This document shows positions 47,153-56,371 of a stretch of 64,000 nucleotides of DNA, in pieces. Under the pieces are notes generated by a model. That model worked only from the letters and a program-made list of their open reading frames with translations. It did no database searches and was not told the origin of the DNA. Source of the stretch: JAGQPD01 sp020426865 (GTDB taxonomy: Bacteria > Planctomycetota > Planctomycetia > Pirellulales > Pirellulaceae). The stretch is from the NCBI GenBank assembly GCA_041399065.1, contig JAWKTN010000015.1, positions 1 through 64,000 of the forward strand. Direction: 5' to 3'. The translations under genes were made by a program, and so were the position numbers. Every line of letters starts with the position of its first letter. Position 1 is the first letter of the stretch.

Positions 47153-49324
47153 ATGGATAACCAACAATCGCAAGTCGACGAAACGTTTCGTCAAATCGCG
47201 ACGAGCTTGTCGCTTGGCATCAAGCAGGTGCGAGTGGTCGTCGAATTATTGACGGCCGGCAACACCATTCCATTCATTGCCCGATACCGCAAGGAGGCGA
47301 CCGGTGGGCTGGACGAGTCCGCCCTACGCGCGATCGAAGACGCCTGGGAAAAGGCGCAGGAACTTTCCTCGCGAAAGCAGACGGTCCTGAAGACCATCGA
47401 CAGCCAGGGGAAACTAACCGATTCATTGCGCAGGCAAATCGAGGCCTGCGTTGATCTGACGGCCCTCGAAGCACTCTACCTGCCCTACAAACCCAAACGG
47501 CGCACGCGCGCGACGATTGCACGCGAACGCGGCCTGCAGCCATTGGCGGATCTACTGATTGCTCAACGATCGTTGGGGCGGACCCGTGAGTCGATCCTCC
47601 AGCCGTACGTTGCACCAGAAAGGGAAGTCGCCGATGCAGACGCGGCCTTAGCCGGGGCTCTCGATATTGTCGCCGAGCATTGGTCCGATCAGGCTGAGAC
47701 ACGAAAGTGGCTTGTGGATCTCGCGGTTGCCAACGGACAACTCATATCACAGCTGAAACGCGGCAAGAAGGACGAGTCGGGTAAATTCGAGCTGTATCAT
47801 GATCATCGTGAATCGATATCGCGAGCTCCCTCGCACCGCGTATTGGCGATGCTGCGAGGCGACACCGAGGGGCTATTGCGAGTCGGCATTGCCCTCGATG
47901 ACGACCAGATTCTGGCATCGCTCAAGCCACGACTTGTCCACAACCCCAACTTCGAATTTCGGCGGGACCTGCTGAATACTGTCGTTGATTGCTACGAGCG
48001 TTTGCTATTGCCCGCCACGGAGTCATCGGTCCTGCAAATGTTGAAGGAGCGATCGGACGACGAAGCGATCTCTGTTTTTGGCAAAAATCTTCGGACGCTG
48101 CTGCTGGCCGCACCGGCAGGCCCACGAGTCACGATGGGAATCGATCCTGGATTCCGTACGGGCTGCAAAGTTGCCGTCGTCGATGGAACAGGGCGGTTCC
48201 TCGAAAATACCACCATCTATCCCACCCCGCCCGCTAGCGACCAACAGGCGGCCGAAGCAACGCTCGTCAAGCTGATCGAAAAGCATCATGTCGAATTGAT
48301 TGCCATCGGCAACGGCACCGCCTCGCGGGAAACCGATGCCTTCGTATCGGAGTTGATCCGACGCCGGCAATTGACGGTCACAAAAGTGATGGTCAGCGAA
48401 TCGGGCGCTTCAATTTATTCGGCAAGTGAATTGGCGGCACGCGAGTTTCCAGACCTCGACGTCACCGTACGGGGTGCCATCAGCATCGCACGACGGTTGC
48501 AAGACCCGTTGGCTGAATTAGTGAAGACCGATCCTAAATCGATCGGCGTCGGACAGTATCAGCACGACGTCAATCAAAGCCGATTGCGAAAGTGCCTCGA
48601 TCGAGAAGTCGAATCTTGCGTCAACAGCGTGGGGGTCGACGTCAACATGGCAAGTGCTGCGTTGCTCTCTCACGTCGCCGGAATCGGACCGAAACTAGCC
48701 AACGCCATCGTGGCGTATCGCGACGGCAAAGGTAAATTCTCCAACAGGCAACAACTGCTGAAGGTACCCAAACTCGGCCAAAAGGCCTTCGAGCAAGCGG
48801 CTGGTTTCCTGCGGATCCGCGATGGCAACGATCCGCTGGACAATTCGGCCGTGCATCCGGAAAGCTACCACGTGGTGCAGCGGATGGCCCATCAGCTAAA
48901 CGTACCCTGCCAATCACTGGTCGGCAATGCGACGTTGGCCAGCAAACTGGATGCGCAGCTGTTCGTGGACGAGCGGTGTGGATTACCGACTGTGCAGGAT
49001 ATTTTGGAGGAATTGGCCAAACCGGGCCGCGACCCGCGCGACGAGTTCCGAGTCGCCGAGTTTGCCGAGGGTGTTCACGATATCAGCGACGTCAAGCCGG
49101 GCATGGTCTTGGAGGGAGTGGTCACGAATGTGACCCGCTTTGGAGCGTTTGTCGATCTGGGAGTCCATCAAGATGGCCTGATTCACATCTCGCAACTGGC
49201 CGATCAATACGTCGCAGATCCGAGCGACGTCGTATCGGTCGGCGACGTCGTTCGCGTGAAGGTCCTTGAAGTCGACATCGACCGTCGCCGGATCTCGCTT
49301 AGTAGAAAACAGCTCAGCGGCTAG
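47153..49324 (+). CDS. tex: Tex family S1 RNA-binding transcription accessory protein
   Basis: 723 residues from ATG 47153 (ribosome site weak; ATG 47111 is an alternative). The Tex architecture is complete: N-terminal helical domain (DETFRQIATSLSLGIKQVRVVVELL split over the start, then FIARYRKEATGGLDE), YqgF-like RNase H fold (MGIDPGFRTGCKVAVVD; VMVSESGASIYSASELA), the helix-hairpin-helix block (IGVGQYQHDVNQ, VAGIGPKLANAIVAYRDGKGKF) and a C-terminal S1 domain (GMVLEGVVTNVTRFGAFVDLGVHQDGLIHISQL in pieces). It acts in the cytoplasm on RNA and transcription complexes. Not linked to its neighbours. Confidence 0.95.
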   Translation: MDNQQSQVDETFRQIATSLSLGIKQVRVVVELLTAGNTIPFIARYRKEATGGLDESALRAIEDAWEKAQELSSRKQTVLKTIDSQGKLTDSLRRQIEACVDLTALEALYLPYKPKRRTRATIARERGLQPLADLLIAQRSLGRTRESILQPYVAPEREVADADAALAGALDIVAEHWSDQAETRKWLVDLAVANGQLISQLKRGKKDESGKFELYHDHRESISRAPSHRVLAMLRGDTEGLLRVGIALDDDQILASLKPRLVHNPNFEFRRDLLNTVVDCYERLLLPATESSVLQMLKERSDDEAISVFGKNLRTLLLAAPAGPRVTMGIDPGFRTGCKVAVVDGTGRFLENTTIYPTPPASDQQAAEATLVKLIEKHHVELIAIGNGTASRETDAFVSELIRRRQLTVTKVMVSESGASIYSASELAAREFPDLDVTVRGAISIARRLQDPLAELVKTDPKSIGVGQYQHDVNQSRLRKCLDREVESCVNSVGVDVNMASAALLSHVAGIGPKLANAIVAYRDGKGKFSNRQQLLKVPKLGQKAFEQAAGFLRIRDGNDPLDNSAVHPESYHVVQRMAHQLNVPCQSLVGNATLASKLDAQLFVDERCGLPTVQDILEELAKPGRDPRDEFRVAEFAEGVHDISDVKPGMVLEGVVTNVTRFGAFVDLGVHQDGLIHISQLADQYVADPSDVVSVGDVVRVKVLEVDIDRRRISLSRKQLSG

Positions 49325-49444
49325 GGTTGGGATAAGTGGGCGGATGCGGGACCGGCACCATGGCCGCGACAGGGGCCCCGCCAACACGGCATGGATCGCG
49401 GCCTTTCCTCAACTCGACGTCGCGACGAGCGGCTCCGGGCCCCC

Positions 49445-49513
49445 ATACCTAGAACCATACAGCATTGAATACCTAGAACCATACAGCATCAATACCTAGA
49501 GGTGCTAGGTATT
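49445..49513. repeat. Short tandem repeat ending in a hairpin
   Basis: The 21-base unit ATACCTAGAACCATACAGCA+T occurs at 49445-49465 and 49469-49489, and its start ATACCTAGA again at 49492-49500. The last copy is part of a hairpin: AATACCTAG 49491-49499, loop AGGTG, CTAGGTATT 49505-49513. The hairpin has a counterpart at 22903-22925 with a compensatory C:G to A:T change. Confidence 0.6.
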
Positions 49514-49524
49514 CGCCACCTGGC

Positions 49525-50847
49525 CTACAATCCGGCGACTTCAAAACCATCACGGTAGTGGCTGCGCAGGAATCGGTTCGCGTCGAAGACGTTGGTGACT
49601 CGCATCTGCTTGGCATTCCATTCCAGTCGAGTGTTCGGGAATCGAGCGGCGACGACTCCCAATAACAATGCCTCGGTCAGGGGGCCACCGTAACTGAATG
49701 GTGCGCTCGTCGTGCCGTTGCCCAGGCAGGCGTCGACCCATTGATGGTAGTGGTTGCCGTCCTCGACGTCTGGGCGTTGGTAGTCCGAAAACTTCTGGGC
49801 CGGATACAATTCCGCTTCCGACACGTGAGGCAGCAACAGCGTCCCTTCTTCGCCTATAAACAGCGCCCCTTGGCCGGGCAAATTCTTTCCTTCGGGCAGA
49901 CCGACGTCGGTCAACGTGGGGGGCGCCATCTGGCCGTCATACCAGGTCCAGATCAGCTTGTCCGCCGTATGCTTCGTACCAGGGAACTCGTACTGCACCG
50001 TGTTCTGCTCAGGGTGACCAATACCTGTCGGGGCACGGCAGGAGGTCTGGGCCCAATTGGGTGCCGTCAATTCCAAAGCGGCATAAGGCGTGTCAAAGAT
50101 ATGGACGCCCATGTCGCCAAGCGTCCCCGTACCGAAATCGATCAATTTGCGCCATTGCCCGGGATGGAAAATGCCCGGTACAAACGGTCGCTCGTCCGCC
50201 GTCCCTAACCATAAGTTCCAGGAAAGTTCGGCCGGAGGCATCGCCACATTGGTGAGCAACCCGCCATCGTAGCCCCAATTCTTGTTCGACCATGCATGCA
50301 CTTGGCTAACTTTTCCAATCACACCGTCTTGGATCATCCGTACTGCCCGTCGATAGGGGGCTGCGGAATGGACCTGAATCCCCATCTGTGTTGGCAAGCC
50401 TTTTGCTTCGGCAACTTCCCGCAATCGTCGCGCTTCAAAGACTTCATGCGTTAGCGGTTTCTGGCAATAGACGGGCTTGCCCGCGTTTAGCGCCGTCATC
50501 GCCGCCGGAGCATGCGTGTGATCGGGCGTGGAAACAACAACCGCGTCGACCTGGTCCCCCAACTCGGCCAGCATCTCGCGGTAGTCGGCAAACGTCTTGG
50601 CCCCGGGGTGCTTCGATGCCGCCTCCTTCAACCGGTTCGCATCCACATCGCACAACGCAAACACTTCGACCAGAGCGTGCGATGAAATCGATCCCAGATC
50701 AGCACTCCCCATCCCCCCTACGCCGATGTGCGCTGTCCGCAGCTTGCCGTTGGCCGAGATCGCCATGGCACGCGAAGATAGTACCGAGCTGGCGGCAAAC
50801 ATCGCACTGGTTTTTAGAAAAGAACGTCGATCTAACGATGGTTTCAT
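49525..50847 (-). CDS. Gfo/Idh/MocA family oxidoreductase, Tat-exported
   Basis: 440 residues from ATG 50847 (AGGGGTC just upstream). A Tat signal is evident (DRRSFLKTSAMFAASSVLSS). The Rossmann motif HIGVGGMGSADLGSI, the AVVVSTPDHTHAPAAMTALNAGKPVYCQKPLTHEVFEAR region (in pieces) with catalytic-type EK/QKP Lys, and a dimerisation/substrate domain with FGTGTLGDMGVHIFDTP are typical of the exported planctomycete branch. It would oxidise or reduce a sugar derivative with bound NAD(P) outside the cytoplasm; substrate unknown. Divergent from the CRTAC1 gene at 51075. Confidence 0.88.
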   Translation of the reverse strand: MKPSLDRRSFLKTSAMFAASSVLSSRAMAISANGKLRTAHIGVGGMGSADLGSISSHALVEVFALCDVDANRLKEAASKHPGAKTFADYREMLAELGDQVDAVVVSTPDHTHAPAAMTALNAGKPVYCQKPLTHEVFEARRLREVAEAKGLPTQMGIQVHSAAPYRRAVRMIQDGVIGKVSQVHAWSNKNWGYDGGLLTNVAMPPAELSWNLWLGTADERPFVPGIFHPGQWRKLIDFGTGTLGDMGVHIFDTPYAALELTAPNWAQTSCRAPTGIGHPEQNTVQYEFPGTKHTADKLIWTWYDGQMAPPTLTDVGLPEGKNLPGQGALFIGEEGTLLLPHVSEAELYPAQKFSDYQRPDVEDGNHYHQWVDACLGNGTTSAPFSYGGPLTEALLLGVVAARFPNTRLEWNAKQMRVTNVFDANRFLRSHYRDGFEVAGL

Positions 50848-51074
50848 GCAATTGACCCCTCGAGCACGTTTGGAAAGTTCACCCGGTTGGTGACGGCGGG
50901 AAAAATTGGCGGGCGAATTCATGCAGGAATCTTCGCCAAAGCGATGGTCCATTGTTCGCGTTCTCCGATTAGAATGGGGGAAGCAGCGGAATGCAAGTAA
51001 CCGGCCGGCCGACACACGCCCCTGTTGCCAACCGCCTTGATGTTCGCCGATTGCCACATGCATGGTGAAATTCC

Positions 51075-52928
51075 TTGTTGAATCGAGTCCCGACCTATCG
51101 TTGGGTGGTCGTGCTTGCCACCGTGACAGTCGTTCCCGCACGTTTGTGGGGGAGTGTTCTCTTCACCGACGTGACGCAGCAAATTGGTATTGTCCATGTG
51201 CAAACGACCCCCGATCGAATTACTGAGATACCCGGTACCTCGTTCTTCACCGGTGGAGCAGCAGCCGGTGACTTCGATGGCGACGGTCATGTTGATCTCG
51301 TTTTTACCCGCCTCAACGACAGCGATATCCTCTATCGCAACCTGGGCAATGGCACATTTGAAATGCGAACGACGTCGGCCGGATTTGCCGCGGCGACGCT
51401 CACCAATGGTGTCGTGTCGGGCGATCTGGACAACGATGGCGACCTCGACCTGTACATGACTGCTGCCGGAGATGCCCGCAATTATCTCTACCTTAACGAC
51501 GGGCGCGGCTTTTTCACCGATGTCGGAATCGACGCGATTGCAACGCTCGCGACCGGCCGCCTACGGATGGGGCAAGGAGCCAGCTTTGGCGATTACGACA
51601 ATGACGGATTTCTGGATCTCGTCACAAGCGACTGGGGCAATACGGCAGACAATAGTCAATCTCGCCTGCTGCGCAACTTGGGGCCACAAAACGCTGGCTC
51701 TTTCGAGGATCTGACAGCATCCTCCGGAATCAATGTCTATCGAAACGAACGAACCTTTCGTTTTTCTCCGCGTTTCGTCGATCTGGATCGCGACGGCAAC
51801 CTGGACCTGACGTTCGCCGCGGACTTTCAAACCAGCCAACTGTTCTGGAACAACGGCGATGGTACGTTCGCCGACGGCACGATCGCCGCCGGTCTCGGTA
51901 CCGATCGCAACGGCATGGGCTCCACGTTCGGCGACTACGACGGAGACGGCGATTTAGATTGGTTCATCACCAATATCACTGAACCGCCAGGAATCGTGAC
52001 ACCGTTCGGCGGTTGGAACCGCTTGTATCGCAACGAGGGAGATCGAACCTTCACCGATGTCACGCAGCAAGCTCAAGTGAGAGATTCCAGTTGGTCGTGG
52101 GGGACAACGTTCTTTGATTTCGACAACGACGGCGATCTCGACCTGATCGCTACCAATGGATTCAACGGTGCCGGATGGAGGGACGACCGAACGGTTCTCT
52201 GGCAAAACAATAACGGAGTCTTTACCGACGTCTCCGATGCGATGGGAATCAACGATCGACAACAAGGCCGCGGACTGATCCACGTCGACTTCGACGAAGA
52301 CGGCGATCTCGATGTTGTTGTCGTCAATCATTTGGCGGCCCCCGTTGTTTATCGAAACGATGGCGGGAACGACAACCATTTTCTGCGTGTGCAAACGCAG
52401 GGGACCGTTTCCAATCGCGACGGAATCGGCGCGTGGATCACGGTTACGCCCGATCGCAATTCCCCGGAACGCACGATGGTCTGGGAAGTGGATGGCGGCA
52501 GCAGTTTTCTCAGTCAAAACGAGCGCGTCGCGCACTTCGGATTGGGACCCGACATCGTGTCTGTCGACGAACTCACGATCCGATGGAGCAGCGGGATCGA
52601 ACAGACGTTGCACAACGTCGCCGCCGACCAGACAATCGTGGTGATCGAATCAGCCCCAACGCTTGCCGCCGACTTCAACCACGATGGTGTCGTTGACGGT
52701 CACGACTTAGTGGTCTGGCAGTCGCAATACGATGCCCCAATTGGTTCTGTCTCAGGCAACACAGTCGCCGACGCCAACGGCGACGGCAAAGTGGACGGAG
52801 TCGATTTCCTGACCTGGCAGCACGAATTGGGCAGCAGCTCCACGAGGACGTTGACCGTCCCCGAGCCATCCGCGCTACTTTGGCTAATCCCTCTTAGCCT
52901 TCTCGGTTACTCGGCTCTCCGGTCATAG
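51075..52928 (+). CDS. CRTAC1-family protein with dockerin-like repeats and PEP-CTERM
   Basis: Starts at TTG 51075 or the following TTG; there is no clear ribosome site, and no in-frame ATG is better placed before the signal-like segment (RWVVVLATVTVVPARLWG). 617 residues: FG-GAP/VCBS repeats with DFDGDGHVD, DLDNDGDLD, DYDNDGFLD, DYDGDGDLD and DFDNDGDLD loops, an ASPIC/UnbV domain around residues 440-520 (RDGIGAWITVT, HFGLGPD, IRWSSGIEQT), two EF-hand/dockerin-like repeats (DFNHDGVVDGHDLVVWQ, DANGDGKVDGVDFLTWQ) and a C-terminal VPEPS PEP-CTERM signal. A surface protein, Ca-dependent by the repeats; no known activity. Its anchor differs from that of the lipoprotein homologue at 14161. Confidence 0.88.
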   Translation: MLNRVPTYRWVVVLATVTVVPARLWGSVLFTDVTQQIGIVHVQTTPDRITEIPGTSFFTGGAAAGDFDGDGHVDLVFTRLNDSDILYRNLGNGTFEMRTTSAGFAAATLTNGVVSGDLDNDGDLDLYMTAAGDARNYLYLNDGRGFFTDVGIDAIATLATGRLRMGQGASFGDYDNDGFLDLVTSDWGNTADNSQSRLLRNLGPQNAGSFEDLTASSGINVYRNERTFRFSPRFVDLDRDGNLDLTFAADFQTSQLFWNNGDGTFADGTIAAGLGTDRNGMGSTFGDYDGDGDLDWFITNITEPPGIVTPFGGWNRLYRNEGDRTFTDVTQQAQVRDSSWSWGTTFFDFDNDGDLDLIATNGFNGAGWRDDRTVLWQNNNGVFTDVSDAMGINDRQQGRGLIHVDFDEDGDLDVVVVNHLAAPVVYRNDGGNDNHFLRVQTQGTVSNRDGIGAWITVTPDRNSPERTMVWEVDGGSSFLSQNERVAHFGLGPDIVSVDELTIRWSSGIEQTLHNVAADQTIVVIESAPTLAADFNHDGVVDGHDLVVWQSQYDAPIGSVSGNTVADANGDGKVDGVDFLTWQHELGSSSTRTLTVPEPSALLWLIPLSLLGYSALRS

Positions 52929-53278
52929 TTTCTCGGCTCTCCGAGCCGACCGCTTCGCTTCTTCACCCCCCTCGGCTATTATGCCACGTCAGAGTCATTG
53001 CCAGTGCGAGAATGCCCGGATCACAACCTGGCGTTGCCAAGCCCTCCCTCCCGCGCAAGGAGTTGCGCAGAACGCGGGCCGCGCGACAACCGCGTCTGCG
53101 TAAGGCCGATTCGTCCGCCATGTTTTCCGATCGGCCTTGGCACGCGGGGTGAGTCCCTTGACCCTGCTAGCAAGCATTACCGGAAGATGGTAGTTTCCTA
53201 ACTTCCGGTGACACGCTTGATCTGTCATTGCGACGGAAGAGGCGAATCCCTTTTGGGCGTTTCGATTTGGTAAGAGCT
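52929..53278. other. Intergenic region with two hairpins
   Basis: 350 bases between a CRTAC1 gene and the symporter. TCGGCTC 52933-52939, loop TCC, GAGCCGA 52943-52949 is a terminator-like hairpin without T-run just after the stop; a second hairpin has arms GCGCAA 53053-53058 and TTGCGC 53063-53068. No gene seen. Confidence 0.45.
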
Positions 53279-54787
53279 ATGCATCTTGGTTCGATCGACA
53301 TTACGTTCGTTGTTTTGTACCTGTTGGGGATTGCCGCGTTTGGGATGTGGATGGGGCGCGGAATGCACACGGGCTTTGACTTGTTCTTGGGCGGCAAGTC
53401 GTTGCCATGGTGGGCGGTGGCGGCATCGTTGGTAGTCTCGGACATTGGCGCCAAGGACATGGTCGGGTTGGCGGACGACGGCTATCGCTACGGCTTGGTA
53501 ATGACCAACTTTGACTTGATTGGTTGCGTGTTTCCGGTCTTGATCGCGGCTTTTTTGTTTATGCCATTTTTGTGGCTTGCCGGGGTGTACACAATTCCCG
53601 AGTACTTGGGTCGGCGATACAATCAATACGTCCGCTTGTGTTTCGCGGTGATCTGGGCGGTATTCATGGTCGGTACCCTGGGCGTGATCTTTGTCAGTGC
53701 CGGAACGATGTTTGAGAGTCTGCTCGGTTGGAATTTTAGCACGTCGGTGCTCATGACTGCCATTCTCGTGGCATTGTATACGGCATTCGGTGGGTTGAAA
53801 GCGGTTGTGTACACAGATCTTGTATCTTGCGTGGTGCTGATCATCGGCGCGATTTTGATTTGTGTGATCGGACTGCAGGAGGTAGGGGGCTGGCAAGCGT
53901 TACGTGAAAAAGTCGATGCCATGCCGGGAACGGAATATCATTTCCAGCTCTTGCGGCCGGCCGATGATGCCGATTACCCCTGGCCGGCCGTCCTGTTGGG
54001 GCTGGGATTCGTTTTAGGGCCGGCGTATTGGATTGGGAACCAGGCCATCGTGCAGCGGAGTTTTGGGACGAAGAGTCAATCCGAAGCTCGGGCGTCCTAT
54101 GTGATGTGTGCGGCGATCAAAACGCTATTCCCGTTTTTGCTCGTTGTCCCAGGCTTGATCGGTCTGGCGTTATTTCATGACAAGATTGGTCCCGGCAATT
54201 CGGATTCCTGGCAAGGGGGACAGGTATTGCCCGAGCTAGTCAAGTTACTGCCGACCGGGATCCTGGGTGTTGTATTGGGGGCATTTCTTGCGGGCATCAT
54301 GTCGAACCTCGATTCGTACGTGAACTCAGCCGCCACGCTTTGTGTGACCGATATCTACCAGGCACTGATCAATCGCCGGGCGACGGGGCCGCAATTGATG
54401 TGGTTAGGTCGTGCATTGGTCGTGATGTTCCTTTCGCTGGGGGCATGCTGTTCGTTCTTTGTTCGCGAGCGATTCGGTTCTGTGTTCGAAGCGTTCCAGA
54501 CTTTTCTCAGCTTTTTCCAAGGGCCGCTCCTCGCCTTGCTGTTGTTCGGGATGCTCACTCGATTCGCTACGCAATGGGGCGGCCTGGCCGGCCTGCTGAG
54601 TGGCGTCACAGTGGCCAGCTACCTGAAGTTTGGTACGACCGACCTGTCGTTTTTGTGGATCGCCTGGTGGTCGTTTGTAGCGTCGGTTGCCGGAGTGGCG
54701 ATTGTCAGTCTCTTTACCAAGCGTTATAACGACGATCGCTTGCGAGGTCTGGTATGTTGGTTGCCAATGAGGCAGGAGCGCGGTTGA
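53279..54787 (+). CDS. Sodium:solute symporter (SSS family, sugar-type)
   Basis: 502 residues from ATG 53279; a TTG at 53228 in frame adds a basic, non-hydrophobic head and was not used. About 13 hydrophobic helices. Family features: DLFLGGKSLPWWAVAASLVVSDIGAKDM (in pieces) with the Na-site serines, GLVMTNFDLIGCVFPVLIAAFLF, PEYLGRRYN, YTAFGGLKAVVYTDLVS and the later MSNLDSYVNSAATLC Na2-type motif. It likely imports a sugar or sugar acid with Na+ across the inner membrane. The stop overlaps the start of a small membrane protein (TGATG), so the two are translationally coupled. Confidence 0.9.
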   Translation: MHLGSIDITFVVLYLLGIAAFGMWMGRGMHTGFDLFLGGKSLPWWAVAASLVVSDIGAKDMVGLADDGYRYGLVMTNFDLIGCVFPVLIAAFLFMPFLWLAGVYTIPEYLGRRYNQYVRLCFAVIWAVFMVGTLGVIFVSAGTMFESLLGWNFSTSVLMTAILVALYTAFGGLKAVVYTDLVSCVVLIIGAILICVIGLQEVGGWQALREKVDAMPGTEYHFQLLRPADDADYPWPAVLLGLGFVLGPAYWIGNQAIVQRSFGTKSQSEARASYVMCAAIKTLFPFLLVVPGLIGLALFHDKIGPGNSDSWQGGQVLPELVKLLPTGILGVVLGAFLAGIMSNLDSYVNSAATLCVTDIYQALINRRATGPQLMWLGRALVVMFLSLGACCSFFVRERFGSVFEAFQTFLSFFQGPLLALLLFGMLTRFATQWGGLAGLLSGVTVASYLKFGTTDLSFLWIAWWSFVASVAGVAIVSLFTKRYNDDRLRGLVCWLPMRQERG

Positions 54788-55029
54788 TGAGCGGGCAATT
54801 CACAACGCTGGTTGTTGCGATGGGAGCGACCAGCCCACTGGCAGGTCGCTTGGCATTCGCGAGCGTCTTTGCGGCCCTGATCGTGTGGCTGCTACTCGCC
54901 CCCGCATCGCTTTTCGACGAGTCCTCCACAACAGCTCGCCCCGACAAGACGCCGCTTTGGAGGAATACGCGTACGTGGGCCATCGCCGTCGCGGCCTTTG
55001 AGATGCTGACGTATTTATTGTGGCGATAA
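54787..55029 (+). CDS. Small membrane protein coupled to SSS symporter
   Basis: 80 residues from ATG 54787, overlapping the symporter stop by one base; AGGAG lies upstream. Two hydrophobic segments (residues about 22-42 and 63-79) with a short charged stretch between them and few charged ends. No family recognised. The overlap and gene order suggest an accessory subunit or stabiliser of the symporter, which is inference. Convergent with hisG, which ends 6 bases away. Confidence 0.6.
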   Translation: MSGQFTTLVVAMGATSPLAGRLAFASVFAALIVWLLLAPASLFDESSTTARPDKTPLWRNTRTWAIAVAAFEMLTYLLWR

Positions 55030-55035
55030 CGTCCG

Positions 55036-55899
55036 CTACAGTCTGCAATTCGAAATCTGTGTTTCGAGGATCGCGGTGGCGCCGATCCGTTCGAGCTGTT
55101 CCATCACGTTGATCAGTTCGTTGTGTTTGACCATTGCGCGAACGGCACACCAAGCGGGATCTTCGAGTGCATTGACGGTGGGCGAGTTGAAACCGGGAGT
55201 GATCGCTTCGGCTTCGGCAAGTTTCTTGCGCGGGATGTTGTATTCGAGCAGAGAATAGCTGCGCGCGATTACGACTCCTTCCAAGCGCCGGACGACGCGA
55301 TCGGCCAACGTCGTATCGATGCACTGCGAGTTTTGCACGAGGACGGTTTCGTACTGCCCGATTTCGTCGAGAATCCGCAGGCGATTGGCGGCCAGCGTAC
55401 TGCCGGTCTCCACGAGGTCGACGATGGCATCGGCCACGCCAAGCGTGATCATGATTTCGACGGACCCCGACAGTCGCACCAGATGCGGCGTGGCGTTGTG
55501 GACTCGTAGATACTCTTCGGTGCAGTTGGGAAACGACGTGGCAATGCGGTGGCCATCCAGTTTCTTGGGAGAATCGATCGGACTGTCGTCGGGGACACAG
55601 ATCGCCAGTCGACAGCGGCCGACCCCAAGGCTCAACCGCTGCTGAAGCGACCGACCCGCGTCACCTGCTTCGGCAACCAGGTCGCTCCCGGTGATCCCCA
55701 TGTCAATTGCACCTTCGGCACAGAGGACCGGGATATCGTCGGTACGGAGAAAGGTGATGTCGACATCCATTTCGCGGACCCGAGCGAATAGGCTGCGGTC
55801 CTGCCGTCGGAAACTCAAGCCAGCTTGCCGCAACAGGTCCGTTGCCAAATCTGCCAGTCGTCCTTTGCTGGGCACTCCGATTCGCAGGTTTCTAGACAA
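55036..55899 (-). CDS. hisG: ATP phosphoribosyltransferase, long form
   Basis: First and committed step of histidine biosynthesis: ATP + PRPP to phosphoribosyl-ATP. 287 residues, so the long HisG with a C-terminal regulatory domain that needs no HisZ. Motifs: RIGVPSKGRLADLATDLL, the PRPP-site block GSVEIMITLGVADAIVDLVETGSTLAANRL (in pieces), and a C-terminal ferredoxin-like part (SPTVNALEDPAWCAVRAMV, MEQLERIGATAILE). The hisE gene lies just upstream with 14 bases between, in the same direction. Histidine feedback inhibition is expected from the family. Confidence 0.95.
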   Translation of the reverse strand: MSRNLRIGVPSKGRLADLATDLLRQAGLSFRRQDRSLFARVREMDVDITFLRTDDIPVLCAEGAIDMGITGSDLVAEAGDAGRSLQQRLSLGVGRCRLAICVPDDSPIDSPKKLDGHRIATSFPNCTEEYLRVHNATPHLVRLSGSVEIMITLGVADAIVDLVETGSTLAANRLRILDEIGQYETVLVQNSQCIDTTLADRVVRRLEGVVIARSYSLLEYNIPRKKLAEAEAITPGFNSPTVNALEDPAWCAVRAMVKHNELINVMEQLERIGATAILETQISNCRL

Positions 55900-55913
55900 G
55901 CAATCACTCCTGA

Positions 55914-56255
55914 CTATGACTTGTTTCGCAATTCTTTCTCGTCGATCCCGGAAACCCCGAACCGCGACGCCAGTTTCTGTTCGACCGCCTGCAGCGTCAC
56001 ATCACGATGTGCCAACACGACCAGCACATGGTAGATCAGGTCGGCCACTTCGTGGGTCAGATGGTCGCGGCCCGCATCGTCCTGGGCATGCCGAGCGGCA
56101 TCGACGACTTCGGCGGCTTCTTCGGTGATCTTGGCCCCGATCTTCTCGACACCCCCTTCGAATAACAGCGACGTATAGGACCGCGGGGGCGGATTGACCT
56201 TGCGGTCTTCAATGGTGGCCATTAGCTTGGCCAGCACAGATGGTTGCGGTTCCAT
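55914..56255 (-). CDS. hisE: Phosphoribosyl-ATP pyrophosphatase
   Basis: Second step of histidine synthesis, hydrolysing phosphoribosyl-ATP to phosphoribosyl-AMP. 113 residues, a normal size. The MazG-like metal site is visible in IGAKITEEAAEVVDAA followed by HEVADLIYHVLVVLAHRDV (in pieces), with the E-E-x-x-E and E-x-x-D ligands. It precedes hisG in the same direction, forming a two-gene operon. HisI is not fused and is not in the window. Confidence 0.93.
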   Translation of the reverse strand: MEPQPSVLAKLMATIEDRKVNPPPRSYTSLLFEGGVEKIGAKITEEAAEVVDAARHAQDDAGRDHLTHEVADLIYHVLVVLAHRDVTLQAVEQKLASRFGVSGIDEKELRNKS

Positions 56256-56371
56256 TGGCTGGTGTCCTATTTCTTTATCTCTTGCTTCTAACGTTAAGAC
56301 AATCGAGACGGCCGTAGCGTTCTATCGTAGACCGAGATGCGGCGACTGACAAACGGGGAGTGATCGGGCGG

